From Saccharospirillaceae bacterium (GTDB lineage: Bacteria > Pseudomonadota > Gammaproteobacteria > Pseudomonadales > Oceanobacteraceae), in NCBI GenBank assembly GCA_022448365.1, contig JAKVCS010000005.1, forward strand, positions 310,001-374,000: DNA of 64,000 nt, given 5' to 3'. Position numbers and translations under genes: made by a program. Under the pieces are notes generated by a model. It was given only the letters and a program-made list of their open reading frames with translations. It made no database searches and was not told the DNA's origin. Below are positions 27,908 to 36,061 of the stretch, piece after piece; position 1 is the first letter of the stretch; every line of letters starts with the position of its first letter.

Positions 27908-29434
27908 ATGACAGAAACCACCACTGTTACACACAACGACCCGTCTCAGCACTCGGAAGACCTGATTGCAGCTATCGATTTAGGTTCCAACAGCTTTCAT
28001 ATGGTGGTCGCTCAGGAACTGCAGGATGAGATCCGAACCATCGAAAAGCGCGGTCAGAAGGTGCAGCTGGCAGCGGGTCTTGATGCTCAAGGCTATTTAT
28101 CGGAAGAAGCGCAACAACGCGGTTTACTGTGTTTACGTGAATTCGCCCAACGTATTCAGGGTATGAACGCGGAAAGGATCAGTGTGCTGGCGACCAATGC
28201 GCTGCGGGCGGCGCGTAATCGTGAGGAGTTTATTGAACGTGCCGAGGCCATTCTTGGTTACCCGATCGAAGTCATTGCCGGACGAGAAGAAGCCCGCCTG
28301 ATTTACCTCGGGGTGTCGCACACCTTGGCAGACGACCAGGGTAAGCGCCTGGTGGTTGATATTGGTGGCGGATCAACCGAGTTTATAATCGGTGCCAAAT
28401 TTGAACCCAAGGAACTGGAAAGTCTGCACATGGGATGTGTGTCTTACACCAACCGTTATTTCCCTGACGGCAAAATCAATAATGCAAATTTTAAAGAGGC
28501 TGTGACTGCGGCAAAGCAAGAACTGCAGAATATTGCTGGCGCATACAAAAAGTTGGGATGGAAAACTGTTGTCGGGTCGTCTGGCACAATCCGTGCTGCG
28601 GAGCAGGCTATGTTGGAAAATGGCTGGAGTTCAGAGCATCTGACTTTCGCGGGTCTGACAAAACTGCAGCAGCGTATGATGGAATTTGCGCATATCGATG
28701 AGGTGGCATTGCCGGGAGTGAAACCTGAGCGTGCTCAGGTATTAGTCGGTGGCTTAGCCATTCTGACGGCGATTTTTGAAACCTTCGACGTCGATCAGAT
28801 GATGTACTCGGATGGTGCACTACGAGAAGGCGCATTGTGGGATCTGGTGGGACGCTCAAGTCACGAAAATGTCCGTGCTCGCGTGGTGCAATCGCTTGCC
28901 GAGCGTTTTTATGTGGATACTACCCAGGCTGATCGGGTAAAAGCGATGGCATTGGCTCTGTTTAAACAAGCAAAGAAAGACTGGGGCCTGTCCGGGCGCT
29001 GGAAAGACTGGTTGGGATGGGCATCCGACGTACATGAGATCGGCCTGAGTATCGCTCATGCCGGCTTCCACAAGCATGGTGCCTATTTATTGCAATATTC
29101 CGATTTGCTGGGGTTCACCCGCCAGGGACAAGCGGCTCTGGCACTGCTGGTTCGCAGTCACCGGCGTAAATTTCCGCAAGCCGAATTCGACGTGATTTCA
29201 ACCAGCCGTCGCGACACTATCAAAAAGCTGGCCGTGCTATTACGCCTGGCGGTCGTACTGCATCACAGTCGGGGCGCGCACGCTGTGCCTGTGCCGGAGC
29301 TGATGGTAAAAGATTCGTTAATTATGCTGCGGTTGCCGCAAGATTGGCTGGAAACACATCCATTGACGGCACGTGATCTGGCTACGGAAGCAGAGTACCT
29401 TGCCGCGGTTGGTTGGGAGTTGCGATTCTCCTGA
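27908..29434 (+). CDS. ppx: Exopolyphosphatase Ppx
   Basis: 508 aa. Processively removes phosphate from polyphosphate and, in this family, often from pppGpp. The actin-like ATPase core shows AIDLGSNSFHMVV at residues 22-34, the catalytic Glu region NALRAARNREEF, and VDIGGGSTEFI near 147; the C-terminal helical HD-like domain carries VHEIGLSIAH near 377 and the RSHRRK motif. In Pseudomonas ppx and ppk sit next to each other back to back; here ppk1 is 26 kb away, beyond the urea/ammonium genes. The sigma-54 element of the ure operon starts 54 nt after the stop. Confidence 0.95.
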   Translation: MTETTTVTHNDPSQHSEDLIAAIDLGSNSFHMVVAQELQDEIRTIEKRGQKVQLAAGLDAQGYLSEEAQQRGLLCLREFAQRIQGMNAERISVLATNALRAARNREEFIERAEAILGYPIEVIAGREEARLIYLGVSHTLADDQGKRLVVDIGGGSTEFIIGAKFEPKELESLHMGCVSYTNRYFPDGKINNANFKEAVTAAKQELQNIAGAYKKLGWKTVVGSSGTIRAAEQAMLENGWSSEHLTFAGLTKLQQRMMEFAHIDEVALPGVKPERAQVLVGGLAILTAIFETFDVDQMMYSDGALREGALWDLVGRSSHENVRARVVQSLAERFYVDTTQADRVKAMALALFKQAKKDWGLSGRWKDWLGWASDVHEIGLSIAHAGFHKHGAYLLQYSDLLGFTRQGQAALALLVRSHRRKFPQAEFDVISTSRRDTIKKLAVLLRLAVVLHHSRGAHAVPVPELMVKDSLIMLRLPQDWLETHPLTARDLATEAEYLAAVGWELRFS

Positions 29435-29487
29435 TTCATGACAGACATGGCAACAGAGAGTTAATTGTCTAATCGGTCAGCTTTTGC

Positions 29488-29503
29488 TGGCATCTCTTTT
29501 GCT
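29488..29503 (+). promoter_or_regulatory. Sigma-54 (-24/-12) promoter of the urease operon
   Basis: TGGCATCTCTTTTGCT has GG at 29489-29490 and GC at 29501-29502 with exactly ten bases between, matching TGGCAC-N5-TTGCW except for one base in the -24 half. It lies 110-150 nt before the possible ureD starts. I see no NtrC site immediately upstream, where the ppx coding region begins. Confidence 0.75.
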
Positions 29504-29611
29504 AAACTCCTCAATAACTTCAGAACTATTGGGCGGTTGCAGTGCATCAAACCAGAAAAATGCGAGAAATCTTGGCACGAACGCCAATTATAACGGGAGC
29601 CCCGTTCATCA

Positions 29612-30574
29612 TTGTGCAGGAAAATTCCAACTTGCATCATTTTGGTGCCATCTGTGAATAATACTGCGCCTCGACGAGCAACATCGTTGGCGGATGCTGG
29701 CGCAGATTGCGAACACCCAGGGTTGGATGGTCAGCGTTGGCTGGCACGTTTCAGTGCCGAATTTTCCGCACAGCAGGGTACGACCCGACTTGGGAAAACC
29801 GAACACTTCGGACCTCTGAGGGTGCAGCGACCGTTTTTCCCGGAAGGCCCGGAATGTCTGCACTTCTATTTATTGCATCCACCGGGTGGTCTGGTGGGGG
29901 GCGATCAGCTATCAATTGACCTGTCATTAAACGATGGTGCGCACGTGTTAATGACGACACCGTCAGCCGGTAAAATTTACAATAACATCAGTGGCATTCC
30001 TCAGGGTCAGCATGTCTCCATTAAGGTTGCTGCTGGCAGTGTTCTCGAATATTTACCCCAGGAAAATATCGTTTTTAACGGTGCTGACGGTCAGCTCACT
30101 ACCACCATCGACATCGCCGGGGATGGCTTGTTTGTGGGTTGGGAAATTACCTGCCTCGGCCGCTTCGAAAGTGCGCAATTTTTTGAACAGGGCCAGCTGA
30201 CGCAAAGCCTGATATTGCGTCGTGATGGACAGCCTCTTTTTTCTGATCGATTGCAGCTGTCTGCTCCCTCTGCACTGCAATCCAGTCGAGTGGGTTTTCA
30301 GAATCATCACGTGTTTGGCACGTTTGTGATCAATCGCACAGTGATGACGGATACCAATGAACTCGGTGAGAAAATTGTCGCCTGGCAAGAAAACGTTAAT
30401 AACCGTCACCAACCGTTAGCCGTCGCCGTAACACAAAAGCCTGATGTATTTATCGCCCGGGTTTTGGGTAATAAAGCAGAGCAGGTACGTCACTGTTTAG
30501 AGCAGTTATGGGCACAACTACGCAGTGACATGGTTGGACGAGTACCGTGTGCGCCGAGAATCTGGCGAACCTGA
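29612..30574 (+). CDS. ureD: Urease accessory protein UreD (UreH)
   Basis: Up to 320 aa; the real start is uncertain. TTG at 29612, GTG at 29645 and GTG at 29654 are all in frame and none has a good ribosome site; the family usually has 270-290 residues, favouring a later one. The core is diagnostic: FGPLRVQRPFFPEGP, HPPGGLVGGDQLSI, TTPSAGKIYNN and LEYLPQENIVFNGA. UreD forms the UreDFG chaperone that inserts nickel into the UreABC apoenzyme. It is the first gene of the ure operon, behind a sigma-54 element. Confidence 0.92.
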   Translation: MCRKIPTCIILVPSVNNTAPRRATSLADAGADCEHPGLDGQRWLARFSAEFSAQQGTTRLGKTEHFGPLRVQRPFFPEGPECLHFYLLHPPGGLVGGDQLSIDLSLNDGAHVLMTTPSAGKIYNNISGIPQGQHVSIKVAAGSVLEYLPQENIVFNGADGQLTTTIDIAGDGLFVGWEITCLGRFESAQFFEQGQLTQSLILRRDGQPLFSDRLQLSAPSALQSSRVGFQNHHVFGTFVINRTVMTDTNELGEKIVAWQENVNNRHQPLAVAVTQKPDVFIARVLGNKAEQVRHCLEQLWAQLRSDMVGRVPCAPRIWRT

Positions 30575-30614
30575 ACGAATTTTTTATATTTAAACATCAG
30601 ACAGGAGAATAAAC

Positions 30615-30917
30615 GTGGAACTGTCTCCCAGAGAAAAAGATAAATTGTTGTTATTTGTGGCCGCTGAACTGGCACAAAAACGCAAAGACCGTGGTGTGAA
30701 ATTAAATTATCCGGAAAGTATCGCATTGATCAGCGCTTTTATTATGGAAGGGGCGCGTGATGGTCGTACGGTTGCTGATTTGATGAATGCCGGGCGACAG
30801 GTATTGAGTCGAGAAGACGTGATGGAAGGTATCGCCGAGATGCTGCCAGAAGTTCAGGTTGAGGCGACATTCCCTGATGGTACGAAACTGGTCACTGTTC
30901 ATAATCCAATTGCCTGA
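30615..30917 (+). CDS. ureA: Urease gamma subunit
   Basis: 100 aa, standard size for the gamma subunit of three-subunit bacterial ureases. It begins [14 protein letters not shown] and carries [19 protein letters not shown] and [20 protein letters not shown], all family hallmarks. It forms the (alpha-beta-gamma)3 enzyme with UreB and UreC. An AGGAGAATAAAC ribosome site precedes the ATG-equivalent GTG at 30615. Confidence 0.97.
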   Translation: MELSPREKDKLLLFVAAELAQKRKDRGVKLNYPESIALISAFIMEGARDGRTVADLMNAGRQVLSREDVMEGIAEMLPEVQVEATFPDGTKLVTVHNPIA

Positions 30918-30979
30918 GAGCTGGCTGCATCGTTTGGATTGCGCTAACGCTCTCCCTATGAAATGGAGGAAAAAGAAAA

Positions 30980-31285
30980 ATGATTCCAGGTGAAATTATT
31001 TGCGCCGACGGCGATATCGAAATTAATGTCGGTCGTAAAACGGTTGAAGTTGAAGTGGCTAATACGGGTGATCGTCCGATTCAGGTCGGCAGTCATTATC
31101 ATTTTTACGAAACCAATTCAGCGTTACGGTTTGACCGTGAAGCCACAAGAGGTTTTCGGTTAAATATTGCCGCAGGCACAGCAGTTCGCTTTGAGCCGGG
31201 CCAGGTCCGTACCGTCGAGCTGGTTGAATATGCCGGCAAAAAAGCAGTCTACGGATTCCGTGGCGATGTTATGGGCAAAATATAG
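30980..31285 (+). CDS. ureB: Urease beta subunit
   Basis: 101 aa. [16 protein letters not shown] at the N-terminus, [14 protein letters not shown] near 35 and [12 protein letters not shown] near 75 identify the beta subunit, a structural partner of UreC. It is preceded by a strong GGAGGAAAAAG site. The gap to ureC is 22 nt. Confidence 0.97.
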   Translation: MIPGEIICADGDIEINVGRKTVEVEVANTGDRPIQVGSHYHFYETNSALRFDREATRGFRLNIAAGTAVRFEPGQVRTVELVEYAGKKAVYGFRGDVMGKI

Positions 31286-31307
31286 AAAGGTATAAGGGGA
31301 ATTCAAG

Positions 31308-33011
31308 ATGGCTAAAATTGATCGTCGCGCTTATGCCGATATGTACGGCCCAACAGTGGGTGACAAAGTCCGTTTGGGCGATACTGAGTTATTTATTTCG
31401 CCGGAGAAAGATTACACCGTTTACGGCGATGAAGTGAAATTTGGTGGCGGAAAAGTGATTCGTGATGGCATGGGCCAAAGTCAGGCACTCAGCGTCGATG
31501 TGCCGGATACTGTTATCACTAACGCATTAATTCTCGATTATTGGGGCGTGGTAAAAGCCGATATCGCAATAAAAGCCGGGCGCATTACTGCCATTGGTAA
31601 AGCCGGTAACCCGGATACCCAGGAAGGTGTCACTATTGAAGTGGGTGCCGGGACCGAAGTGATTGCAGGCGAAGGCCAGATTGTGACACCGGGTGGTATC
31701 GATGCGCACATTCATTTTATTTGCCCGCAGCAAGTAGAAGAAGCACTGATGAGTGGTGTTACCACCATGTTGGGTGGCGGCACAGGGCCGGCAACCGGTA
31801 CGAACGCAACTACCTGCACACCAGGCCCATGGCATATCGGTAAGATGCTGCAAGCGGTTGAAGACTTACCTATGAATATTGGTTTTTTAGGTAAAGGGAA
31901 TGCCAGTTTGCCCGGCCCTTTAAATGAACAAATTGAAGCCGGTGCGATCGGTTTAAAACTGCACGAAGATTGGGGAACCACACCGGCATCGATCGACAAC
32001 TGTTTATCCGTTGCCGAAGAATACGATGTGCAGGTGGCGATCCATACCGACACGTTAAACGAATCCGGCTTTGTTGAAGACACGCTGGCAGCATTTAAAG
32101 ATCGCGTGATTCACACGTACCACACCGAAGGAGCCGGCGGTGGTCACGCACCGGACATTATTAAAGCCTGCGGTTCGGATAATGTGCTGCCGTCTTCCAC
32201 TAATCCGACTCGCCCATACACAGTGAACACTGTTGACGAACATCTGGATATGTTGATGGTCTGTCACCACTTAGATCCGAATATTCCTGAAGATGTAGCA
32301 TTTGCCGACTCCCGTATTCGTCGCGAAACCATTGCCGCTGAGGATATTCTGCATGACCTGGGTGCGTTCAGCATGATCTCTTCAGATTCTCAGGCCATGG
32401 GCCGTGTCGGTGAAGTGATTACCCGTACCTGGCAAACTGCGCACAAAATGAAAGTACAGCGTGGCCCCCTGCCTGAAGACTCCGCAGATAACGATAACTT
32501 CCGTTGTCAGCGCTATATCGCTAAATACGCGATTAATCCGGCCATCACCATGGGTGTTGCTCACGAAGTTGGTTCGATTGAAGTCGGTAAATTAGCGGAT
32601 CTAGTTTTATGGAAACCTGCTTTTTTCGGAACGAAACCGTCGCTGATCGTAAAAGGCGGCATGATTGCCGGTGCTCCGATGGGCGATCCGAATGCCTCGA
32701 TTCCAACACCGCAACCGGTTCACTATCGTCCAATGTTTGGTGCGATGGGGAAAGCGGTACACGAAACCAGCATCAGTTTTGTTTCTAAAGCATCGTTAGA
32801 AAAAGGCACGCTCGAATATCTGGGCCTGAAAAAACAATTAAGTGGTGTGCGTGATACCCGCTCAATTCGTAAGGCTGATATGAAACTCAATGACTACCAG
32901 CCGGTGCTGGAGGTAGACCCTCAGACTTATGTGGTGACGGCCGATGGTGTCGAGCTGAAATGTGAGCCGGCGACGGAGTTACCGATGGCACAGCGCTACT
33001 ACTTGTTCTAG
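31308..33011 (+). CDS. ureC: Urease alpha (catalytic) subunit
   Basis: 567 aa, standard length. Hydrolyses urea to ammonia and carbamate at a two-nickel centre in the cytoplasm. The ligand set is complete: HIHF at about 134-137, the carbamylated Lys217 in GLKLHEDWG, His residues in [12 protein letters not shown] and [15 protein letters not shown], and the metal Asp in the following barrel strand. The flap carries Cys319-His320 in MVCHHLDP, the same numbering as the Klebsiella enzyme. Nothing suggests loss of activity. The 265-nt gap to ureE is unusually long and contains a repeat-like element. Confidence 0.98.
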   Translation: MAKIDRRAYADMYGPTVGDKVRLGDTELFISPEKDYTVYGDEVKFGGGKVIRDGMGQSQALSVDVPDTVITNALILDYWGVVKADIAIKAGRITAIGKAGNPDTQEGVTIEVGAGTEVIAGEGQIVTPGGIDAHIHFICPQQVEEALMSGVTTMLGGGTGPATGTNATTCTPGPWHIGKMLQAVEDLPMNIGFLGKGNASLPGPLNEQIEAGAIGLKLHEDWGTTPASIDNCLSVAEEYDVQVAIHTDTLNESGFVEDTLAAFKDRVIHTYHTEGAGGGHAPDIIKACGSDNVLPSSTNPTRPYTVNTVDEHLDMLMVCHHLDPNIPEDVAFADSRIRRETIAAEDILHDLGAFSMISSDSQAMGRVGEVITRTWQTAHKMKVQRGPLPEDSADNDNFRCQRYIAKYAINPAITMGVAHEVGSIEVGKLADLVLWKPAFFGTKPSLIVKGGMIAGAPMGDPNASIPTPQPVHYRPMFGAMGKAVHETSISFVSKASLEKGTLEYLGLKKQLSGVRDTRSIRKADMKLNDYQPVLEVDPQTYVVTADGVELKCEPATELPMAQRYYLF

Positions 33012-33164
33012 AGCGAGCTGCATGATCACAGCGGCGTTAAAAACTGACTCAGAATGCTCATTTATGATGTATAAAATCCGCTTCTTCGTCAGTTTTTGCC
33101 TTGCATTGACTGCTTCGCTAATGCTGTAACTGAAAACAATAAAGTAAGGTTTGATTATTTGGTA

Positions 33165-33232
33165 AACAACCCTCGGCTGCAGGGGTGCTGCGGACGAGCC
33201 TCCAGGGACGGATTCACGGCGTGTTGGGTACA
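33165..33232. repeat. REP-like palindromic intergenic element in the ureC-ureE gap
   Basis: GC-rich, structured stretch inside an otherwise AT-rich spacer. It has CCCTCGGCTGCAGGGG, then GGACGAGCC and GGGACGGATTCACGGCGT. From memory, motifs of the type GGGA-GGATTCACGGCGT are dispersed between genes in several marine gammaproteobacteria. Only one good copy is seen in this window, so calling it a genomic repeat is inference. Confidence 0.45.
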
Positions 33233-33276
33233 AATAATTAAGCCTGACTTTGAGAAGATAGAATCAGAAGTAAATT

Positions 33277-33783
33277 ATGAAAATCTTTACTCAATTAGCA
33301 GAAAACATGGCTCCTTCCGATGCGCCTGCTGCGGAAGTTATATGCCTCACATTTGATGATCGAAAACGGGGACGCCTGAAAATTAAAACGGAGTCTGGTA
33401 TGGATGCCGGGATTCAGATAGAGCGCGGCCAGGTTCTGCGTCATGGCACGGTTTTAACTAACCCAGACGGCGATTGTTTAATTGTGAATGCGGAAAGCGA
33501 AAAAGTATCGATCGCATACATCGAAGACCCAATGTTGTTTGCCCGAGGCTGTTATCACTTAGGTAATCGCCATGTGCCGTTACAAATAGGAGAGGGTTTC
33601 CTGCGTTATCAGGAAGACTATGTGTTAGATGATATGTTGCATGGGTTAGGGATTCATGTGACCCATGAACTTGCTACCTTTGAGCCGGAAAACGGTGCCT
33701 ATGCTCCGGGTACCGGTGGCCATCATCACCATCCGAGTGACAACGATCATGCTCATGCGCACAATCAAGAGCACAATCACTGA
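33277..33783 (+). CDS. ureE: Urease accessory nickel chaperone UreE
   Basis: 168 aa. The N-terminal domain has RKRGRLKIKTESG and the central domain GNRHVPLQIGEGFLRYQEDYVLDDML with the dimer-interface HLGNRH nickel site, then GLGIHVTHELATFEPE. The C-terminus is a His-rich metal-binding tail (GGHHHHPSDNDHAHAHN), which stores or delivers nickel to UreG. Its stop overlaps the ureF start (TGATG). Confidence 0.96.
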   Translation: MKIFTQLAENMAPSDAPAAEVICLTFDDRKRGRLKIKTESGMDAGIQIERGQVLRHGTVLTNPDGDCLIVNAESEKVSIAYIEDPMLFARGCYHLGNRHVPLQIGEGFLRYQEDYVLDDMLHGLGIHVTHELATFEPENGAYAPGTGGHHHHPSDNDHAHAHNQEHNH

Positions 33784-34463
33784 TGTCCGAGCGAAATGCG
33801 GCTTCTCTATTAGCGTTATTGCATATTTCCAGCCCCGCGTTACCGGTGGGAGCGTTTGCGTATTCGCAAGGGTTGGAATACGCACTGGATAAAGACTGGT
33901 GTAAAAGTCGTGATGACGTACAGCAGTGGATTGAGCACAGTTTTGAGTTTGGTATTGGCCAGCTCGATCTGCCGCTTTATCTGCGTCTTTATCGAGCCTG
34001 GAAAAGCCATGATTTTGAAGCCGTGAATTCATGGAACCAAACATTATTGTCGTTCCGGGAAACCAAAGAACTCTATTTGGAAGATGTTCAGGTAGGTGGT
34101 GCATTTGCTCAGTGGCACCTCGGCCAGAACCCAGAACGTAAGGGGTATTTAGAGCATTGTCCTCAGCCGACGGTGGTCGCCATGAATGCACTGGCGGCAG
34201 TGTTGTCGGATATTGATGAGCAAACGGCGTTATTGGGCTTTGCCTGGAGTTGGGTAGAAAATCAGATTGCCTGTGCCAGTAAGGCGATGCCAATGGGGCA
34301 AACGGATGGCCAGAAAATTCTGCAGCAAATCATTCCACTATTAACGCGGGTATGTGATGCGGCAAACACGATTGAGGATGAACAAATCGGAACGGGATTG
34401 ATGGGGTTGGCGATGGCGTCGTCGTTGCACGAGCAACAATATTCTCGTTTGTTTCGATCCTAA
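33783..34463 (+). CDS. ureF: Urease accessory protein UreF
   Basis: 226 aa helical protein. Hallmarks are LLHISSPALPVGAFAYSQGLEYA at the N-terminus (shown here in part: SPALPVGAFAYSQGLE), RFRETKELYLEDVQVG-like text near 95 and the C-terminal TRVCDAANTIEDEQIG. UreF bridges UreD and UreG and improves the fidelity of nickel insertion. Its ATG overlaps the ureE stop, so the two are translationally coupled. A 274-nt structured gap follows before ureG, which is atypical. Confidence 0.96.
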   Translation: MSERNAASLLALLHISSPALPVGAFAYSQGLEYALDKDWCKSRDDVQQWIEHSFEFGIGQLDLPLYLRLYRAWKSHDFEAVNSWNQTLLSFRETKELYLEDVQVGGAFAQWHLGQNPERKGYLEHCPQPTVVAMNALAAVLSDIDEQTALLGFAWSWVENQIACASKAMPMGQTDGQKILQQIIPLLTRVCDAANTIEDEQIGTGLMGLAMASSLHEQQYSRLFRS

Positions 34464-34737
34464 AAATTGCGGAGATTTATAGGATGGTTGCTTTTCCAAA
34501 GTAGCAACAGGATGTTGCAAGAGCACCAAGACCACCGGGGTGTGGCTTTGGTTGATTCGTCTGGGAGAGTCTCCGTCTTAGTATCCCGGTTGGTATAAAT
34601 GAAATGTTGAGATGCCGGCTGTTGGGGCGCTATATGTTCGTCCATGAAGGCTTATAAATCACCGGTCTGTGATTTATCGCTCTCGCCAATACCATCAATA
34701 TTTCACATTAGAAATGACGAAAAATCAGGTAGGAAAA
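34464..34737 (+). other. Structured ureF-ureG spacer, possible cis RNA element
   Basis: No plausible gene on either strand. GTTGCT (34487-34492) can pair with AGCAAC (34503-34508), which can instead pair with GTTGC (34514-34518): two mutually exclusive hairpins. A third stem joins CCAAGACCAC (34526-34535) to GTGGCTTTGG (34542-34551), and a fourth is the perfect ATAAATCAC / GTGATTTAT (34654-34662 and 34669-34677). The last lies 60 nt before the UreG start. It may attenuate or process the ure transcript, or be a decayed repeat. Confidence 0.4.
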
Positions 34738-35433
34738 ATGAAACAAGTATTACGTGTAGGCGTGGGTGGCCCGGTTGGTTCCGGTAAAACCGCACTGCTG
34801 GAAAAAATCTGTCAGACCATGCGTGAGCATTACAATATTGCCGTGGTAACCAACGATATTTACACGAAAGAAGATGCAAAGTTTCTGATGCGTAAGGAAG
34901 CTTTGGAAGAAGATCGTATCCTGGGTGTTGAAACGGGCGGATGTCCACATACTGCTATTCGTGAAGATGCCTCCATGAACCTGGCCGCTGTAAAGCAACT
35001 TCAGGATACACACGAAGGTCTGGAGATGGTGTTGGTCGAAAGTGGTGGCGATAATTTATCAGCAACCTTCAGTCCGGAACTGTCAGATTTAACAATATAT
35101 GTGATTGATGTATGCGCTGGTGATAAGATCCCCCGCAAAGGCGGTCCGGGTATTACCAAGTCTGACTTGCTTATTATTAATAAAGTAGACATTGCTGAAC
35201 ACGTTGGCGCGTCTCTGGAAATCATGGATCGCGACGCTCGCCGGATGCGCGGTGATCGCCCCTTTGTGCTGGCCAATGTCGAGACGACGAAGGGTATCGG
35301 TGAAATTATTCGCTTTATCATCGATCATGGCATGTTGGAAAAACGTGAATCCATAGAACCTGCCCTGGCAACGATGATTCCGGGCCATGATCCGTCAAAA
35401 GATGGCAGTGTTGCTTCGACTCGCTCTGAATAA
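34738..35433 (+). CDS. ureG: Urease accessory GTPase UreG
   Basis: 231 aa from the ATG at 34738, chosen because AGG lies just upstream; an in-frame ATG at 34714 has no ribosome site. SIMIBI-class GTPase: P-loop [13 protein letters not shown] at residues 9-21, [12 protein letters not shown], the metal-binding [15 protein letters not shown] (CPH motif) near 66, [15 protein letters not shown] and the NKVD specificity motif near 145. GTP hydrolysis powers nickel transfer into urease. The C-terminal 20 residues extend beyond the usual end and look unstructured. Confidence 0.96.
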   Translation: MKQVLRVGVGGPVGSGKTALLEKICQTMREHYNIAVVTNDIYTKEDAKFLMRKEALEEDRILGVETGGCPHTAIREDASMNLAAVKQLQDTHEGLEMVLVESGGDNLSATFSPELSDLTIYVIDVCAGDKIPRKGGPGITKSDLLIINKVDIAEHVGASLEIMDRDARRMRGDRPFVLANVETTKGIGEIIRFIIDHGMLEKRESIEPALATMIPGHDPSKDGSVASTRSE

Positions 35434-35452
35434 ATGACAAGAGGAACGTTAA

Positions 35453-35680
35453 ATGACTATCGCAAAAAAATCACTGCTGACAGCTGCTGGCTTAGCAGCT
35501 TCTGTTGAAACATTCGCTCATGCAGACCACAGCTATTCAGTTGGAGGGATTGTGGCCAATCTGATTCATCAGTTAACCCAACCAGATCATCTGGCGATGA
35601 TCATTGCAGGGGTTGCTGTTGCTGTTGTCGGGTATAAAGTACTGAAACCTAAAAATTCAGAAGACTCTGAAAATTTCTGA
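35453..35680 (+). CDS. 75-aa membrane protein resembling one hairpin of HupE/UreJ
   Basis: The N-terminus is signal-like (MTIAKKSLLTAAGLAASVE), followed by HADH and GGIVANLIHQLTQPDHLAMI, then a hydrophobic helix and a charged tail. HupE/UreJ nickel permeases have the same order at their N-terminus: HPGH, a gap, then FLHPLTGLDHLLAM and a helix. Full-length members have about 190 aa and 6-7 helices, so this would be only the first metal-binding segment. A good ribosome site (AGAGGAACG) and placement 19 nt after ureG support a real gene. It could help nickel handling; that is inference. Confidence 0.65.
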   Translation: MTIAKKSLLTAAGLAASVETFAHADHSYSVGGIVANLIHQLTQPDHLAMIIAGVAVAVVGYKVLKPKNSEDSENF

Positions 35681-35746
35681 GTGCTGACCGTCGTGACAGG
35701 CTAAAAGATCCAGCGCCCTCACTGACAAAGATGACATTTCTGTTGT

Positions 35747-35790
35747 TCAAAAAATAAAAAGCCGGCAATTGCCGGCTTTTTATTTTTTGA
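35747..35790. terminator. Strong terminator at the end of the ure operon
   Basis: Perfect 22-bp-arm palindrome, centre CAATTG, core AAAAAGCCGGCAATTGCC, flanked by A runs on the left and T runs on the right. It closes the ure operon and insulates the urt promoter. Confidence 0.93.
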
Positions 35791-35823
35791 ACTGGTACTT
35801 TCTAATTAGAATTATCAATTATC

Positions 35824-35837
35824 GCACCAGCATGGTG
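35824..35837. promoter_or_regulatory. NtrC-like enhancer site upstream of urtA
   Basis: GCACCAGCATGGTG followed by AA matches the NtrC consensus GCAC-N6-GGTGC in 8 of 9 fixed positions. It lies about 130 bp before the -24/-12 element, a normal enhancer distance. A second half site GGTGC is at 35865. Confidence 0.7.
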
Positions 35838-35953
35838 AATTTGGGTTGCTCAATGATTATCTCTGGTGCGCGACTCGGTCATATTTATTATCAAAAGGGA
35901 GAGAATGCCCCAAATTATACAAAGAATGCTTTAAAAACAGGCGCATATAAAAC

Positions 35954-35969
35954 TGGTACACGCTTTGCT
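35954..35969 (+). promoter_or_regulatory. Sigma-54 (-24/-12) promoter of the urt operon
   Basis: TGGTACACGCTTTGCT, with GG at 35955-35956 and GC at 35967-35968 spaced by ten bases. It fits TGGCAC-N5-TTGCW with one change and lies 93 nt before the UrtA start codon. Confidence 0.8.
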
Positions 35970-36061
35970 CTGCATTGTTCATACGAAGATTTAAATCTTT
36001 TAAATAACGTATCCACTTCGGTGGCACCATTTAAATAATCCGCATAAAAGGATGAATGATC

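Noticed and set aside
35747-35790. 44-bp perfect palindrome considered as a phage attachment or integration site
   Set aside because: A and T runs flank a GC core at the end of an operon, which is a terminator; no integrase is present.
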